Shown: piece after piece, positions 18,315 to 28,424 of the stretch
Numbering within the stretch: position 1 is the stretch's first letter
How the letters are laid out: each line of letters opens with the position of its first letter
Source: Lentibacillus salicampi
GTDB taxonomy: Bacteria > Bacillota > Bacilli > Bacillales > Amphibacillaceae
Length of the DNA: 64,000 bases
Direction of reading: 5' to 3'
Assembly: GCF_004565465.1 (NCBI RefSeq)
Contig: NZ_SRHY01000001.1
Location: 419,655 to 483,654 of the forward strand
The notes under the pieces: model-generated
What the model saw: only the letters and a program-made list of their open reading frames with translations
What the model was told of the DNA's origin: nothing
Databases searched by the model: none
Program-made: the position numbers and the translations under genes

Positions 18315-20153
18315 ATGGAAGTTTTTCAAATGCCGGATGCACTGGCCAATAAAATAGCAGCTGGGGAAGTCGTGGAACGTCCTGCTTCGGTTGTTAAAGA
18401 ATTAATTGAAAACAGCATTGATGCCAATAGTTCATGGATCAGGGTGGAAGCAGTAGAGGCCGGACTGCAAAGCATTAAAGTGATCGATAATGGGAATGGT
18501 ATGTCTGAAACTGATGCTGAGAAGGCTTTTTTGCGCCATGCTACAAGTAAGATTAAAGATGAAACGGATTTATTCCGCGTCAACACCTTAGGCTTTAGAG
18601 GGGAAGCACTGGCGAGTATTGCGGCGGTCAGCAGGTTGACGGTGAAAACCTCACAGGGCGACAGCGCCGGTACGTTTTTGTCGATCGAAGGTGGCGTGAT
18701 TACGGACAGGACAAAAAGTGATGCACGGAAAGGAACGGAAATCGTAGTTGACGATTTATTTTTCAATACACCGGCGCGATTGAAGTATATGAAAACAATT
18801 CATACCGAGCTTGGACACATTACCGATCTGTTAAACCGTCTGGCATTATCTCATCCATCTATTCGTTTTGAGGTCGTGCATAATGGAAAGCCGTTATTCA
18901 ACACTGCGGGAACCGGTGATTTGCTGCAGGTGATCAGTCAGGTATATGGCATGAGTGTGGCCAGGAAGATGATTCCAGTCAAGCATGAAACACTGGATTT
19001 TTCGATCGAAGGTTATATCGCAAAACCTGAAGTCACCAGAGCATCCCGAAACTATATATCGACGATGGTTAATGGCAGATACATTAAAAGTATGCAGCTC
19101 TCGCAGGCTATTATCAGAGGCTATCATACATTGCTCACGGTTGGACGTTCTCCAATTGTTGTCCTGTCCATCGATATGGACCCGGTTTTAGTAGATGTCA
19201 ACGTCCATCCAACCAAACTGGAGGTTCGGTTCAGTAAGGATAAGGCGCTGGCTGCGGCCATTGAAGACATGATTCATGGTGCATTCAGAAGCACTTCACT
19301 CATACCGGAGATGGAACCAAAACAGCCGGCTCCGGAAAAGCAAACGGTGCAGAATACCTTGACATTTGATGAACCGGAACGGGAAACACGATCATGGCCG
19401 GTTGAACAGCATGTAAGTGAATTTAAACCAGAGTTCAGAAGCAGTATGACGGAGCAGAACTTAACCGGCAGTTATTCGGAAAAAACAACGGATGATCTAC
19501 CGGATATTGATTCAATCGGGACAACAGCAAGCGATACGTATAGATCAATGGAGGAATCCGACGATGCGCCCCGGGTGCCTGTCATGTATCCAATTGGCCA
19601 GCTTCATGGGACGTACATTCTGGCTCAGAACGAAGCCGGCTTTTATATGATTGACCAGCATGCAGCTCAGGAACGAATCAAATTTGAACGCTTCAGAAGA
19701 AAATTGGGTCATACAACGAATGAAGTACAAGAGTTATTGATTCCATTAACATTTGATTTTTCAAAACAAGAGTCCATTTTTATCGATCATCATATGGAGG
19801 ACCTTGCCAACGTTGGTTTGTTTTTTGAGCCATTCGGTAATCAGACTTATATCATCCGTTCCCACCCCAATTGGTTTCCAAACGGTTATGAGGAAGAGGT
19901 TATCCGGGAAATGATCAATCAAATTGTACAGGATGAGAAAGTTGATGTTCAAGCCATCAGGGAAGACGCTGCCGCTCTAATGTCCTGCAAGCGATCTATT
20001 AAGGCTAATCATCATTTAAACCAGGAGGACATGTTCAAGTTGCTGGAAGGATTGCGGAACACAGCAGATCCATTCACATGTCCGCATGGCCGGCCGATTA
20101 TGATTCATTTTTCTTCTTATGAACTGGAGAAAATGTTTAAACGCGTGATGTAA
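18315..20153 (+). CDS. mutL: DNA mismatch repair protein MutL
   Basis: 612 aa. The GHKL ATPase motifs are at the N-terminus ([24 protein letters not shown]). A Pro/Glu-rich linker of about 110 residues follows. The C-terminal endonuclease domain has [20 protein letters not shown] and CPHGRP, so it is the nicking-competent type found in bacteria without MutH. The ATG follows AAAGGA. It is coupled to mutS. Confidence 0.97.
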   Translation: MEVFQMPDALANKIAAGEVVERPASVVKELIENSIDANSSWIRVEAVEAGLQSIKVIDNGNGMSETDAEKAFLRHATSKIKDETDLFRVNTLGFRGEALASIAAVSRLTVKTSQGDSAGTFLSIEGGVITDRTKSDARKGTEIVVDDLFFNTPARLKYMKTIHTELGHITDLLNRLALSHPSIRFEVVHNGKPLFNTAGTGDLLQVISQVYGMSVARKMIPVKHETLDFSIEGYIAKPEVTRASRNYISTMVNGRYIKSMQLSQAIIRGYHTLLTVGRSPIVVLSIDMDPVLVDVNVHPTKLEVRFSKDKALAAAIEDMIHGAFRSTSLIPEMEPKQPAPEKQTVQNTLTFDEPERETRSWPVEQHVSEFKPEFRSSMTEQNLTGSYSEKTTDDLPDIDSIGTTASDTYRSMEESDDAPRVPVMYPIGQLHGTYILAQNEAGFYMIDQHAAQERIKFERFRRKLGHTTNEVQELLIPLTFDFSKQESIFIDHHMEDLANVGLFFEPFGNQTYIIRSHPNWFPNGYEEEVIREMINQIVQDEKVDVQAIREDAAALMSCKRSIKANHHLNQEDMFKLLEGLRNTADPFTCPHGRPIMIHFSSYELEKMFKRVM

Positions 20154-20212
20154 ATGTATAAAACGGGCGCACCTCGTAGAAACTAACATGAAAAGAATGC
20201 GGGGTGTTGTTT

Positions 20213-20661
20213 ATGGATAATCAAAAGCTTATCAATTTTTTAAATCAGCTACTATCCAATTCTTTTGTTATGTATGTCAAACTTCATGGTATCATTGGTA
20301 CATCCAGGGAAAGCATTTCTTTCAGCTTCACGAGGTATTTGAAGACATGTACTCAGCGTTTGCAGCAGATGCTGATGCCATTGCTGAACGCGTTTTAATG
20401 ATTGACGGAAAACCATTGGCAACCATGATTAAATACATAAAAGAAGCAACATTGGAAGAAGCAACAGCTGACGATAAAGAAGATGAAATCATCGCAAGGC
20501 TGACGGAGGATTATCAGCAGATTATCAACGAAATAAAAGACGAAGGGATTCCGCTTGCATCTGAAAGAAATGACGAACCAACAATGGACTTGCTTGTTAC
20601 CCTTCAAGGCAAATTAGAAAAATATGTCTGGATGCTGTATGCGTATCAAGCGTATGAATAA
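20213..20661 (+). pseudogene. dps: Dps-family ferritin-like protein, frameshifted
   Basis: Read in two frames this is a complete Dps (starvation / oxidative-stress DNA-binding mini-ferritin) of about 149 aa. The first 26 codons (MDNQKLINFLNQLL...VKLHG) are in one frame. From about 20291 the protein continues in another frame with the dinuclear iron motif H-x3-W then FFQLHEVFEDMYSAFAADAD, to a normal C-terminus ending YQAYE. One T is missing in GGTATCATTGG, where GGT-TAT-CAT-TGG is expected. Nothing else is damaged, so it is either a very recent frameshift or a base-calling error. The ribosome site GGGGTG is intact. Confidence 0.85.
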
Positions 20662-20681
20662 AGTTATGTAGGGGAATGCTG

Positions 20682-21617
20682 ATGAAAACGAAAGTGATAT
20701 CAATTGTAGGCCCAACAGCTGTTGGGAAAACACAGCTGAGCATTGAAATCGCCAAGCGGTTCGGTGGAGAAATCATTAGCGGGGATTCCATGCAGGTTTA
20801 TAGAGGAATGGATATTGGGACTGCGAAGATTGCTGAAGAAGAAAAACAAGGAATTCCCCATTATATGATTGATCTTAAACATCCTGAGGAACCCTTCTCG
20901 GTCGCTGAATACCAAAAATATGTCCACCAGTATATTGAAGAAATAGATTCGCACGGAAAACTGCCGATTATTGTCGGTGGGAGTGGTCTATATATCCAGT
21001 CGGCTTTATATGATTATCATTTTTCCGATCAGGGAAGGGATGAGCAGGTAACTAGACGGCTGGAAAGCGAACTGAACGACCAGGGAGCCGATATCATGCA
21101 TAAACGTTTGGAAGAAATAGATCCTGACCAGGCTGCAAAAATTCATCCGAATAATCACAGACGCCTTATCCGTGCATTGGAAATCTATGAAACAACTGGA
21201 ACCACGATGTCAGAATACCAAAAAAAACAGCCAGTGAATTCACCTTATCATCCTATTTTTATAGGATTGGAAATGGACCGTCATCTCTTATATGAGCGCA
21301 TTAACGACCGGGCTGACCTTATGCTGGCGCATGGGCTGCTGGAAGAGGTCAAAACCCTGTACGATCAGGGCTATGAAAATAATCAGGCAATGCGTGGTAT
21401 TGGTTATAAAGAATTTATCCCTTATTTTAAAGGCGAACGAGCATTTGATGACACTGTTCAAGTGCTGAAGCGCAATTCCAGGCGTTATGCAAAGCGGCAG
21501 TATACCTGGTTTAAAAATAAAATGGATGTAAATTGGTATGCGACCACATCAGAGTCACGCGAGGAAACGATTAGAATTATTTTAACTGACTTAGCAGGAA
21601 TGTTACAACATATATAG
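20682..21617 (+). CDS. miaA: tRNA dimethylallyltransferase MiaA
   Basis: 311 aa. It transfers the dimethylallyl group to A37 of tRNAs reading UNN codons, producing the MiaB substrate. The P-loop GPTAVGKTQ is near residue 10, SGDSMQVYRGMDIGTAK follows, then GGSGLYI and the tRNA-binding RNSRRYAKRQYTWF. ATG 20682 follows AGGGG by 7 nt; an in-frame ATG six bases upstream is too close. hfq follows after 37 nt, the widespread miaA-hfq order. Confidence 0.96.
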   Translation: MKTKVISIVGPTAVGKTQLSIEIAKRFGGEIISGDSMQVYRGMDIGTAKIAEEEKQGIPHYMIDLKHPEEPFSVAEYQKYVHQYIEEIDSHGKLPIIVGGSGLYIQSALYDYHFSDQGRDEQVTRRLESELNDQGADIMHKRLEEIDPDQAAKIHPNNHRRLIRALEIYETTGTTMSEYQKKQPVNSPYHPIFIGLEMDRHLLYERINDRADLMLAHGLLEEVKTLYDQGYENNQAMRGIGYKEFIPYFKGERAFDDTVQVLKRNSRRYAKRQYTWFKNKMDVNWYATTSESREETIRIILTDLAGMLQHI

Positions 21618-21654
21618 AAGTAATAAATATAGATAGAAAAGAGGAGGACATACA

Positions 21655-21879
21655 ATGGCACAGTCGGTAAACATTCAGGATCAGTACTTAAATAAACTCA
21701 GAAAGGATCATGTTTCGGTCACCGTGTTTCTGACAAATGGTTTTCAATTACGCGGGGTTCTGAAAGCATTTGATAATTTCACGGTGCTATTGGAAACAGA
21801 CGGGAAACAGCAGTTGATTTTCAAACATGCGATTTCCACATTTGCTCCGGTAAAAAACGTGTCACTGGAAAAGGAATAA
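21655..21879 (+). CDS. hfq: RNA-binding protein Hfq
   Basis: 74 aa Sm-like hexameric RNA chaperone. Sm1 ([19 protein letters not shown]) and Sm2 ([11 protein letters not shown]) are both intact, with the Bacillus-type short C-terminus. GAGGAGG precedes the ATG. A G-C rich terminator begins almost at the stop codon. Confidence 0.97.
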   Translation: MAQSVNIQDQYLNKLRKDHVSVTVFLTNGFQLRGVLKAFDNFTVLLETDGKQQLIFKHAISTFAPVKNVSLEKE

Positions 21880-21880
21880 T

Positions 21881-21915
21881 GAAGCGGGCGCTCTCATGCG
21901 TCCGTTTTCATTTGT
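21881..21915 (+). terminator. Terminator after hfq
   Basis: GCGGGCGC (21884-21891) pairs with GCGTCCGT (21898-21905) using two G-U pairs, and AA/TT extend the stem; TTTTCATTTG follows. Confidence 0.7.
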
Positions 21916-21933
21916 TAACAACATCCTTCACTC

Positions 21934-22026
21934 CTATAATCGAAAGTCTCGTCAAGATGGGGGCACCGAAATCAATCATTAATTTAAAATTTCATGCCCC
22001 TAAATTGTATCTGATTTCGATTATAG
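21934..22026. repeat. 93-nt dyad element between hfq and spoVK
   Basis: Perfect 12-bp terminal inverted repeat CTATAATCGAAA / TTTCGATTATAG, with an inner GGGGCA / TGCCCC pair (21960-21965 with 21995-22000) and flanking GAAAT / ATTTC. The nested arms indicate a folded RNA or a small mobile palindrome. A nominal 67-codon ORF across it is not credible. Confidence 0.6.
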
Positions 22027-22145
22027 TTAAAACAGCCCTGCTTAAAGCTTCCTACTCCGGGCGTCTGGCCCCCGATTTCTGATATGGGCGTTTGTCACAG
22101 CCGGCCCTTTTATCACGTATACTACCGTGATGAAGGAGTGATCAC

Positions 22146-23066
22146 GTGGATACGCAAAAACTTCGAAATAAAAACGGACAAATTAATATTATACTTGAGG
22201 ATAATCACCATAAAGCCCCTGAAGAAGGCAGTCAGGGTTTAACGGCCCATCATACTTTTTCACATATTGATGCTGAATTTTCCTCATTCATTGGCATGAA
22301 GCGGCTAAAGCGAACCATAAAAGAAATCTATGCTACCATTGTCATTAATGAAAAACGGGGAGAAGTGGGGCTAGCCGGTTCAAAACAAGTGCTCCATATG
22401 TTATTTAAAGGCAACCCTGGTACAGGTAAAACCACGGTGGCCAGGAAACTTGCCCGTATGTATTTTGAAATGGGCGTACTTTCAAAAGGACATTTTATTG
22501 AAGCTGAGCGCGCAGATCTGGTTGGTGAATATATCGGTCAAACAGCACAAAAAACGCGGGCTATTATCCAAAAAGCAATGGGTGGCATTTTATTTATTGA
22601 TGAAGCTTATTCTTTGGCACGGGGTGGGGAAAAAGACTTTGGCAAAGAGGCCATTGACTCACTGGTCAAACATATGGAAGACAATCACAATGATTTTGCA
22701 TTAATACTAGCCGGGTATCCATATGAAATGGACCGTTTCTTGACACTGAATCCCGGGCTGAAATCCAGATTCCCGTTCATACTGGACTTTCAGGATTATG
22801 ATACGGATCAGCTCATGAAAATTGCGAAACAAATGATTCAGAGTCGGGAATATGAATTGACGAAAGAAGCAGAATGGAAGTTACGGTCACATTTATATAA
22901 GCAAAAACGGCAGGCACAGTACAATTTCGCCAATGCACGATATATTCGAAATGTTATTGAGCAATCAATCAGGCTTCATGCGATGCGTTTATTAACGAAA
23001 GAAAATTTTTCAGTCGATGATTTGATTTTTTTAACAGGAGAGGATTTGTCACTCGATGTTGACTAA
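22146..23066 (+). CDS. spoVK: Stage V sporulation protein K, AAA+ ATPase
   Basis: 306 aa AAA+ protein of the CbxX/CfqX/SpoVK group. Walker A is GNPGTGKTT, Walker B is GGILFIDEAYSLA, and the sensor and arginine-finger regions (NPGLKSRFPF) are present. It is needed for late spore maturation in B. subtilis; the molecular substrate is not established. Start GTG 22146, with AAGGAGTG 6 nt upstream. The non-canonical upstream region is consistent with a mother-cell sigma factor promoter, though I cannot place one firmly. Confidence 0.93.
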   Translation: MDTQKLRNKNGQINIILEDNHHKAPEEGSQGLTAHHTFSHIDAEFSSFIGMKRLKRTIKEIYATIVINEKRGEVGLAGSKQVLHMLFKGNPGTGKTTVARKLARMYFEMGVLSKGHFIEAERADLVGEYIGQTAQKTRAIIQKAMGGILFIDEAYSLARGGEKDFGKEAIDSLVKHMEDNHNDFALILAGYPYEMDRFLTLNPGLKSRFPFILDFQDYDTDQLMKIAKQMIQSREYELTKEAEWKLRSHLYKQKRQAQYNFANARYIRNVIEQSIRLHAMRLLTKENFSVDDLIFLTGEDLSLDVD

Positions 23067-23077
23067 ATGAAACTGAA

Positions 23078-23106
23078 TTGTCGTATGAACGGTTCTTTGC
23101 TATGAT
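23078..23106 (+). promoter_or_regulatory. SigA-type promoter of hflX
   Basis: TTGTCG (23078-23083), 17 bp, TATGAT (23101-23106), with TGC just before the -10 giving an extended -10. Confidence 0.6.
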
Positions 23107-23151
23107 AATAGCGGGTTTCGCAAAATGATGGGTACAGGAAGAGGTTTTGAT

Positions 23152-24387
23152 ATGTCAGAAAGCATCATAATAATCGCCGTGAAAATGCCTGGAGACAATG
23201 ATATGCGTTTTGAATCATCGCTGGATGAACTCACGTCTTTGTCAAAAACGGCAGGTGGTTCTGTTGAAAAAGTAATCACCCAAAATCGGCAGCGTATCCA
23301 TCCTGCCTATTATATCGGCGAAGGAAAAATGGATGAAATAAGAGAAGCGGCAGAGGAGCTAAAGGCTGACATCGTTATCTCAAACGATGAACTTTCAGCC
23401 GGACAGTTGCGTAATTTGAGCGATCACATCGGCATTCAAGTGATTGACCGAAGTCAGTTGATTTTGGATATTTTCGCTCAACGTGCTCGGACGAAAGAGG
23501 GTAAATTGCAGGTTGAGCTTGCTCAGCTGGAGTACACTTTGCCAAGATTGCGCGGCAGGGGCGAAGAGATGTCACGTTTAGGAGCGGGGATTGGAACTCG
23601 TGGTCCCGGGGAGACGAAGCTTGAAACAGATCAACGGCATATACGAAGCCGGATTGATGATATTAAACGGCAATTAAAACAGGTGGTACGGCAGAGGGAA
23701 CAATACCGCCGGCGCCGAAAAACAAATGATATTTTTCAGGTCGCCGTTGTCGGTTATACCAATGCCGGGAAATCGACGTTATTTAATCAGTTGACACAAA
23801 GCGATGCGATGGTGGAAGACCAACTGTTTGCCACACTTGATCCATTAACACGCAAAATCCAGCTGCCATCAGGTTTTCAAGCATTGATAACAGATACGGT
23901 AGGGTTTATCCAGGACTTGCCAACATCACTGATTGCATCGTTCAGATCAACGCTTGAGGAAGTGACGGAGGCGGATTTTATTCTGCATGTGGCTGATGCA
24001 GCCGATCCTGATTTAGAACAGCACCAGCAGACAGTAAATCATTTACTGCATGATCTGGATGCTGAAACGATTCCGAAACTGACGGTGTATAATAAAAAAG
24101 ATTTGATCGATGAAGATTTTATTCCGATGTATCACCCCAATATTTTCATCAGTGCACTCGACCCATCAGATGCCGACCGCCTTTTGATAAAGATAGAAGA
24201 AATGTTGAAGGATGAATGGGAATCATATAAAGTGAATGTCAGCCCCGACCAGGGGAAAATATTGCACCAACTGGGACAGGAAACAATCGTCACGGAGCGG
24301 TTTTATCAGGAAAACGAGAACGTATACGTTATTAGTGGGTATATACGGCGCCATCACCCGATGAAAAGTTTACTGAAGGAGGCTTAG
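23152..24387 (+). CDS. hflX: GTPase HflX, ribosome-splitting factor
   Basis: 411 aa. The N-terminal HflX domain with the glycine-rich GRGEEMSRLGAGIGTRGPGE segment and a basic helical linker precede the G domain: G1 GYTNAGKST, G3 DTVGF, G4 NKKD. HflX splits stalled or inactive ribosomes under stress. ATG 23152 follows GGAAGAGG; an earlier in-frame ATG pair at 23125 lies before that site. ynbB follows after 7 nt, as in B. subtilis ynbA-ynbB. Confidence 0.95.
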   Translation: MSESIIIIAVKMPGDNDMRFESSLDELTSLSKTAGGSVEKVITQNRQRIHPAYYIGEGKMDEIREAAEELKADIVISNDELSAGQLRNLSDHIGIQVIDRSQLILDIFAQRARTKEGKLQVELAQLEYTLPRLRGRGEEMSRLGAGIGTRGPGETKLETDQRHIRSRIDDIKRQLKQVVRQREQYRRRRKTNDIFQVAVVGYTNAGKSTLFNQLTQSDAMVEDQLFATLDPLTRKIQLPSGFQALITDTVGFIQDLPTSLIASFRSTLEEVTEADFILHVADAADPDLEQHQQTVNHLLHDLDAETIPKLTVYNKKDLIDEDFIPMYHPNIFISALDPSDADRLLIKIEEMLKDEWESYKVNVSPDQGKILHQLGQETIVTERFYQENENVYVISGYIRRHHPMKSLLKEA

Positions 24388-24394
24388 AATACCG

Positions 24395-25642
<1,248 letters not shown>

Positions 25643-25661
25643 AAGTGACTTTATCTATAAC

Positions 25662-25690
25662 TTTACATCCAATGTTTTTAAAACTAATAT
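25662..25690 (+). promoter_or_regulatory. SigA-type promoter of glnA
   Basis: TTTACA (25662-25667), 17 bp, TAATAT (25685-25690). TGTTTTTAAAACTAATA at 25673-25689 resembles the GlnR/TnrA operator TGTNA-N7-TNACA with two mismatches and would overlap the -10. Confidence 0.65.
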
Positions 25691-25707
25691 AGAGGGGAAA
25701 GGCTTAT

Positions 25708-25740
25708 ATGGACGGTCGTTCTCCCGTTCGATTCCTGTGA
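25708..25740 (+). CDS. 10-codon leader ORF ahead of glnA
   Basis: An ATG at 25708 with AGAGGGGAAAGG upstream opens MDGRSPVRFL and stops at TGA 25738-25740. It occupies the place where glnR normally starts. It may be a leader peptide or the vestige of glnR; a chance ORF is also possible. Confidence 0.3.
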   Translation: MDGRSPVRFL

Positions 25741-25778
25741 TTTTTTGAAATGCTAAAAACAACGTAGGAGGAAGCTAA

Positions 25779-27116
25779 ATGGCATCAGGCTTAACGAAAG
25801 CGCAAATCATGAAACAAATCGAGGAGGATAATGTCCGATTTATCAGACTCCAATTCACCGACATGCTTGGAAACATCAAAAATGTCGAAATTCCGCTCAG
25901 TCAATTAGACAAAGCATTGGACAATAAAATGATGTTTGACGGGTCATCCATTGAAGGATTTGTCCGCATCGAGGAATCGGACATGTATCTGCATCCCGAT
26001 TTGGATACATTTGTTGTATTTCCATGGACCTCTGAAAAAGGGAAAGTAGCCCGGTTTATTTGTGATATTTATAACCCCGACGGAACGCCCTTTGCAGGCT
26101 GTCCACGCTATAATTTAAAACGCAATCTCCAAAAAATGGAAGAACTGGGATTTGATGCATTCAATATCGGAACAGAGCCAGAATTTTTTCTGTTTAAACT
26201 TGATGATAGTGGCCAGCCCTCGCTGGAGTTAAACGATCGCGGGGGTTATTTTGACCTTGCACCAACAGATTTGGGTGAAAACTGCCGACGTGATATCGTT
26301 CTGGAGTTGGAAGAAATGGGATTTGAAATTGAAGCATCACATCATGAAGGAGCACCTGGTCAGCATGAGATAGATTTCAAGTATTCTGATGCAGTTAAAC
26401 ATGCGGATGATATCCAGACGTTTAAACTGGTTGTTAAAACAATTGCCAGAAAACATAATCTGCATGCGACATTTATGCCAAAGCCACTTTTCGGTGTAAA
26501 TGGTTCCGGCATGCATGTCAATATGTCTTTATTCAAAAATGGCAATAATGCGTTCTTTAATAAAGATGGTGATATGCAATTAAGTGATGTGGCTTATCAG
26601 TTTACGGCGGGGATCATCAAACATGCCACAAATTTTACAGCCGTTACCAATCCGACAGTTAATTCGTTTAAACGACTTGTGCCGGGATATGAAGCGCCAT
26701 GTTATGTTGCCTGGTCGGCAGCAAACAGAAGTCCGCTGGTGCGCATTCCATATTCCCGTGGGTTAAGCACACGAATTGAAGTCAGAAGTGTTGATCCTTC
26801 TGCTAATCCATACATGGCGATGGCTGTACTGCTTGCCAGTGGATTGGATGGCGTTGAAAACCAATTAACACCTCCTGAATCTGTGGACAAGAATATTTAC
26901 GATATGGATAAAACCGAGCGTGAGGAAAATGGTGTCAAAGATTTGCCTGCAACGCTAATGAATGCTTTATTGGAAATGCAAAAGGATGACACGGTTGTTG
27001 AAGCATTAGGTGGACACTTGTATGAACACTTTGTGGAAGCAAAAGAGATCGAATGGGATATGTTCCGGACGACCGTCCATCCATGGGAGAGAGAGCAGTA
27101 TTTAACGACCTATTAA
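25779..27116 (+). CDS. glnA: Glutamine synthetase type I
   Basis: 445 aa dodecameric glutamine synthetase of the Bacillus GSI-alpha type, which is not adenylylated and is feedback-inhibited. Conserved blocks include [18 protein letters not shown], the ATP-site segment [12 protein letters not shown] and NRSPLVRIP. In B. subtilis this enzyme also signals to GlnR and TnrA. TAGGAGGA precedes the ATG. The usual upstream partner glnR is missing here, so regulation would depend on a distant glnR or on TnrA. Confidence 0.97.
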   Translation: MASGLTKAQIMKQIEEDNVRFIRLQFTDMLGNIKNVEIPLSQLDKALDNKMMFDGSSIEGFVRIEESDMYLHPDLDTFVVFPWTSEKGKVARFICDIYNPDGTPFAGCPRYNLKRNLQKMEELGFDAFNIGTEPEFFLFKLDDSGQPSLELNDRGGYFDLAPTDLGENCRRDIVLELEEMGFEIEASHHEGAPGQHEIDFKYSDAVKHADDIQTFKLVVKTIARKHNLHATFMPKPLFGVNGSGMHVNMSLFKNGNNAFFNKDGDMQLSDVAYQFTAGIIKHATNFTAVTNPTVNSFKRLVPGYEAPCYVAWSAANRSPLVRIPYSRGLSTRIEVRSVDPSANPYMAMAVLLASGLDGVENQLTPPESVDKNIYDMDKTEREENGVKDLPATLMNALLEMQKDDTVVEALGGHLYEHFVEAKEIEWDMFRTTVHPWEREQYLTTY

Positions 27117-27141
27117 AATGATAAAACTATTTTGGATCAGC

Positions 27142-27366
27142 ATCAAAATCTATGGTTGTAATGAATGAATAAAAAAGATAATTATAAGCTAGCTAGCGGA
27201 GGAAAAACATGGAGACTCCGGTGGGGATGCGCAGTGTAGACCTGAGCAGAAAAAGTGCTCTTCTTTTTCGAGGAAGCTGAAGACAAGCCCACGGCCAGTG
27301 TAGTGTTTTTCCATTGCGACCGTCTACATCAAATATTCTTCTAATTTGCCAACCTTAGATTTTAGT
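27142..27366. repeat. 225-bp MITE-like intergenic element after glnA
   Basis: Imperfect terminal inverted repeats: ATCAAAATCTATGGTTG (27142-27158) and CAACCTTAGATTTTAGT (27350-27366), 14 of 17 complementary. Nested inside are a perfect 9-bp pair GGAAAAACA / TGTTTTTCC (27201-27209 with 27304-27312), GTAGAC / GTCTAC, and the hairpin GAGCA/TGCTC (27244-27260). There is no ORF. Its left end matches the edge of the repeat at 15.4 kb. The interval 27117-27533 contains only this, a bidirectional terminator and one further dyad. Confidence 0.7.
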
Positions 27367-27393
27367 TAAGAACCATTATTTTTGATAAAAATA

Positions 27394-27440
27394 AAAAACA
27401 AGGCTTTCGTTATCATAGATATAACGGAAGCCTTGTTTTT
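27394..27440. terminator. Bidirectional terminator between glnA and lexA
   Basis: 20-bp stem with one G-U pair (27394-27413 with 27421-27440), A-rich on the left and T-rich on the right. It can serve convergent transcription. Confidence 0.85.
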
Positions 27441-27450
27441 GTATAAAACA

Positions 27451-27523
27451 ATAAATTGCCGGAGCCTATTCTCGCGCAAGGCGTATGCAAACTAAAAACT
27501 GGCGATTGCCGCTCCAATTTATA
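27451..27523. repeat. Dyad downstream of lexA
   Basis: ATAAATTG-CC-GGAGC near 27451-27465 faces GCTCCAATTTAT near 27512-27523, enclosing about 46 nt. It may be an additional lexA terminator; there is no T-run on the minus-strand side. Confidence 0.35.
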
Positions 27524-27533
27524 TGTGAAGTAA

Positions 27534-28157
27534 TCACTCAATATGACGATAAAGACCAATCACTTTGCCTAAAATCGTCACATTTTGATAAATGAGAGGC
27601 TCCATTGTCGCGTTTTCAGGCTGAAGACGGATGTGGTCTTTTTCTTTAAAGAACCGCTTAACAGTGGCTTCATCTTCATCAGTCATGCCGACAACAATAT
27701 CGCCGTTTTGTGCTGTACTCTGCTGTTTAACGATGACCATATCACCATCCAATATTCCAGCTTCGATCATACTTTCGCCTTCGATGACCAGTACAAACAA
27801 ATTTTCATCGGTCCCCGTAATGGCCCCAGGCAGTGGCACAAACTCCTCGATATTTTCCACAGCGGTAATTGGAATACCGGCTGTTACTTTCCCGATCACA
27901 GGCGCATACCGTGGTGCCTCTCTCGGAATGTTGCTTTCTTCTGATTGATCTAAGACTTCTATTGCTCTTGGCTTAGTCGGATCACGTCTGATAAAACCCT
28001 TACTTTCCAGACGCGCCAAGTGACCGTGTACGGTTGAACTGGAGGCAAGCCCTACTGCTACAGCAATTTCCCGGACAGACGGCGGATACCCCTTCTTGTT
28101 TACCTGTTCTTTAATATAGTCGAGAATTGCTTCCTGCCGTTTAGAAAGTTTCGTCAT
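27534..28157 (-). CDS. lexA: SOS repressor LexA
   Basis: 207 aa. The N-terminal winged HTH is at 1-65. The self-cleavage bond is Ala93-Gly94 (VTAGIP), and the catalytic dyad is Ser129 (EGESM) with Lys167 (ATVKRF), all intact. It represses SOS genes until RecA filaments trigger autocleavage. It is divergent from the microprotein-yneB-ynzC unit, with a ribosome site GGAGGTG. The best LexA-like box (28220-28233) overlaps its own promoter, so autoregulation is expected. Confidence 0.97.
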   Translation of the reverse strand: MTKLSKRQEAILDYIKEQVNKKGYPPSVREIAVAVGLASSSTVHGHLARLESKGFIRRDPTKPRAIEVLDQSEESNIPREAPRYAPVIGKVTAGIPITAVENIEEFVPLPGAITGTDENLFVLVIEGESMIEAGILDGDMVIVKQQSTAQNGDIVVGMTDEDEATVKRFFKEKDHIRLQPENATMEPLIYQNVTILGKVIGLYRHIE

Positions 28158-28193
28158 AATTAAACACCTCCCACATAATATTTACTTAAAGTC

Positions 28194-28222
28194 AGTATAG
28201 CATGTTTATATCAGCATAGCAA
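28194..28222 (-). promoter_or_regulatory. Promoter of lexA
   Basis: On the minus strand TTGCTA (28217-28222), 17 bp, TATACT (28194-28199). The -35 overlaps LexA box 1. Confidence 0.65.
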
Positions 28223-28233
28223 ACGTTCGTTCG
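28220..28233. promoter_or_regulatory. LexA box 1
   Basis: CAAACGTTCGTTCG matches CGAAC-N4-GTTCG with one mismatch. It overlaps the lexA -35 and sits upstream of the rightward -35. Confidence 0.8.
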
Positions 28234-28241
28234 AAAAACGG

Positions 28242-28269
28242 TTGACAAGATCGTTTGTTCGTATATAAT
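28242..28269 (+). promoter_or_regulatory. Promoter of the SOS microprotein-yneB-ynzC unit
   Basis: TTGACA (28242-28247), 16 bp, TATAAT (28264-28269). Both hexamers are consensus. Confidence 0.8.
28248..28261. promoter_or_regulatory. LexA box 2
   Basis: AGATCGTTTGTTCG has two mismatches to the consensus and fills the spacer of the rightward promoter, an ideal blocking position. Confidence 0.55.
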
Positions 28270-28281
28270 AGTAAATAGATT

Positions 28282-28295
28282 CGAACAGAAGTTCT
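28282..28295. promoter_or_regulatory. LexA box 3
   Basis: CGAACAGAAGTTCT has one mismatch and lies just downstream of the rightward transcription start. Confidence 0.75.
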
Positions 28296-28321
28296 TACGT
28301 GCAATCAGAAAGGATGATCTT

Positions 28322-28417
28322 ATGTTTGACAGAATAACGAAAACGGATATATTCTATTTAATAGCTTTTGCATCCGCACTGATATTTTTATATTTTTCAA
28401 TGGTTACAAGTGCGTAA
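28322..28417 (+). CDS. 31-aa SOS-controlled membrane microprotein at the yneA position
   Basis: ATG 28322 is preceded by AAGGATG at 6 nt and follows the LexA-boxed promoter. The 31 residues begin MFDRITKTDIFY, then a hydrophobic helix (LIAFASALIFLYFSMV) and end TSA. In B. subtilis this position holds yneA, a roughly 105-aa SOS division inhibitor with an N-terminal membrane helix and a LysM domain. Here only a charged start plus one helix exist and no LysM domain follows in any frame. It may be a minimal division inhibitor (compare the small SosA of staphylococci) or a truncated YneA. Function is inferred from location only. Confidence 0.6.
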   Translation: MFDRITKTDIFYLIAFASALIFLYFSMVTSA

Positions 28418-28424
28418 CACGGGA

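Noticed and set aside
21879..22082. 67-codon ORF after hfq
   Set aside because: It overlaps the hfq stop, runs through a terminator and a 93-nt dyad, and has no ribosome site of its own.
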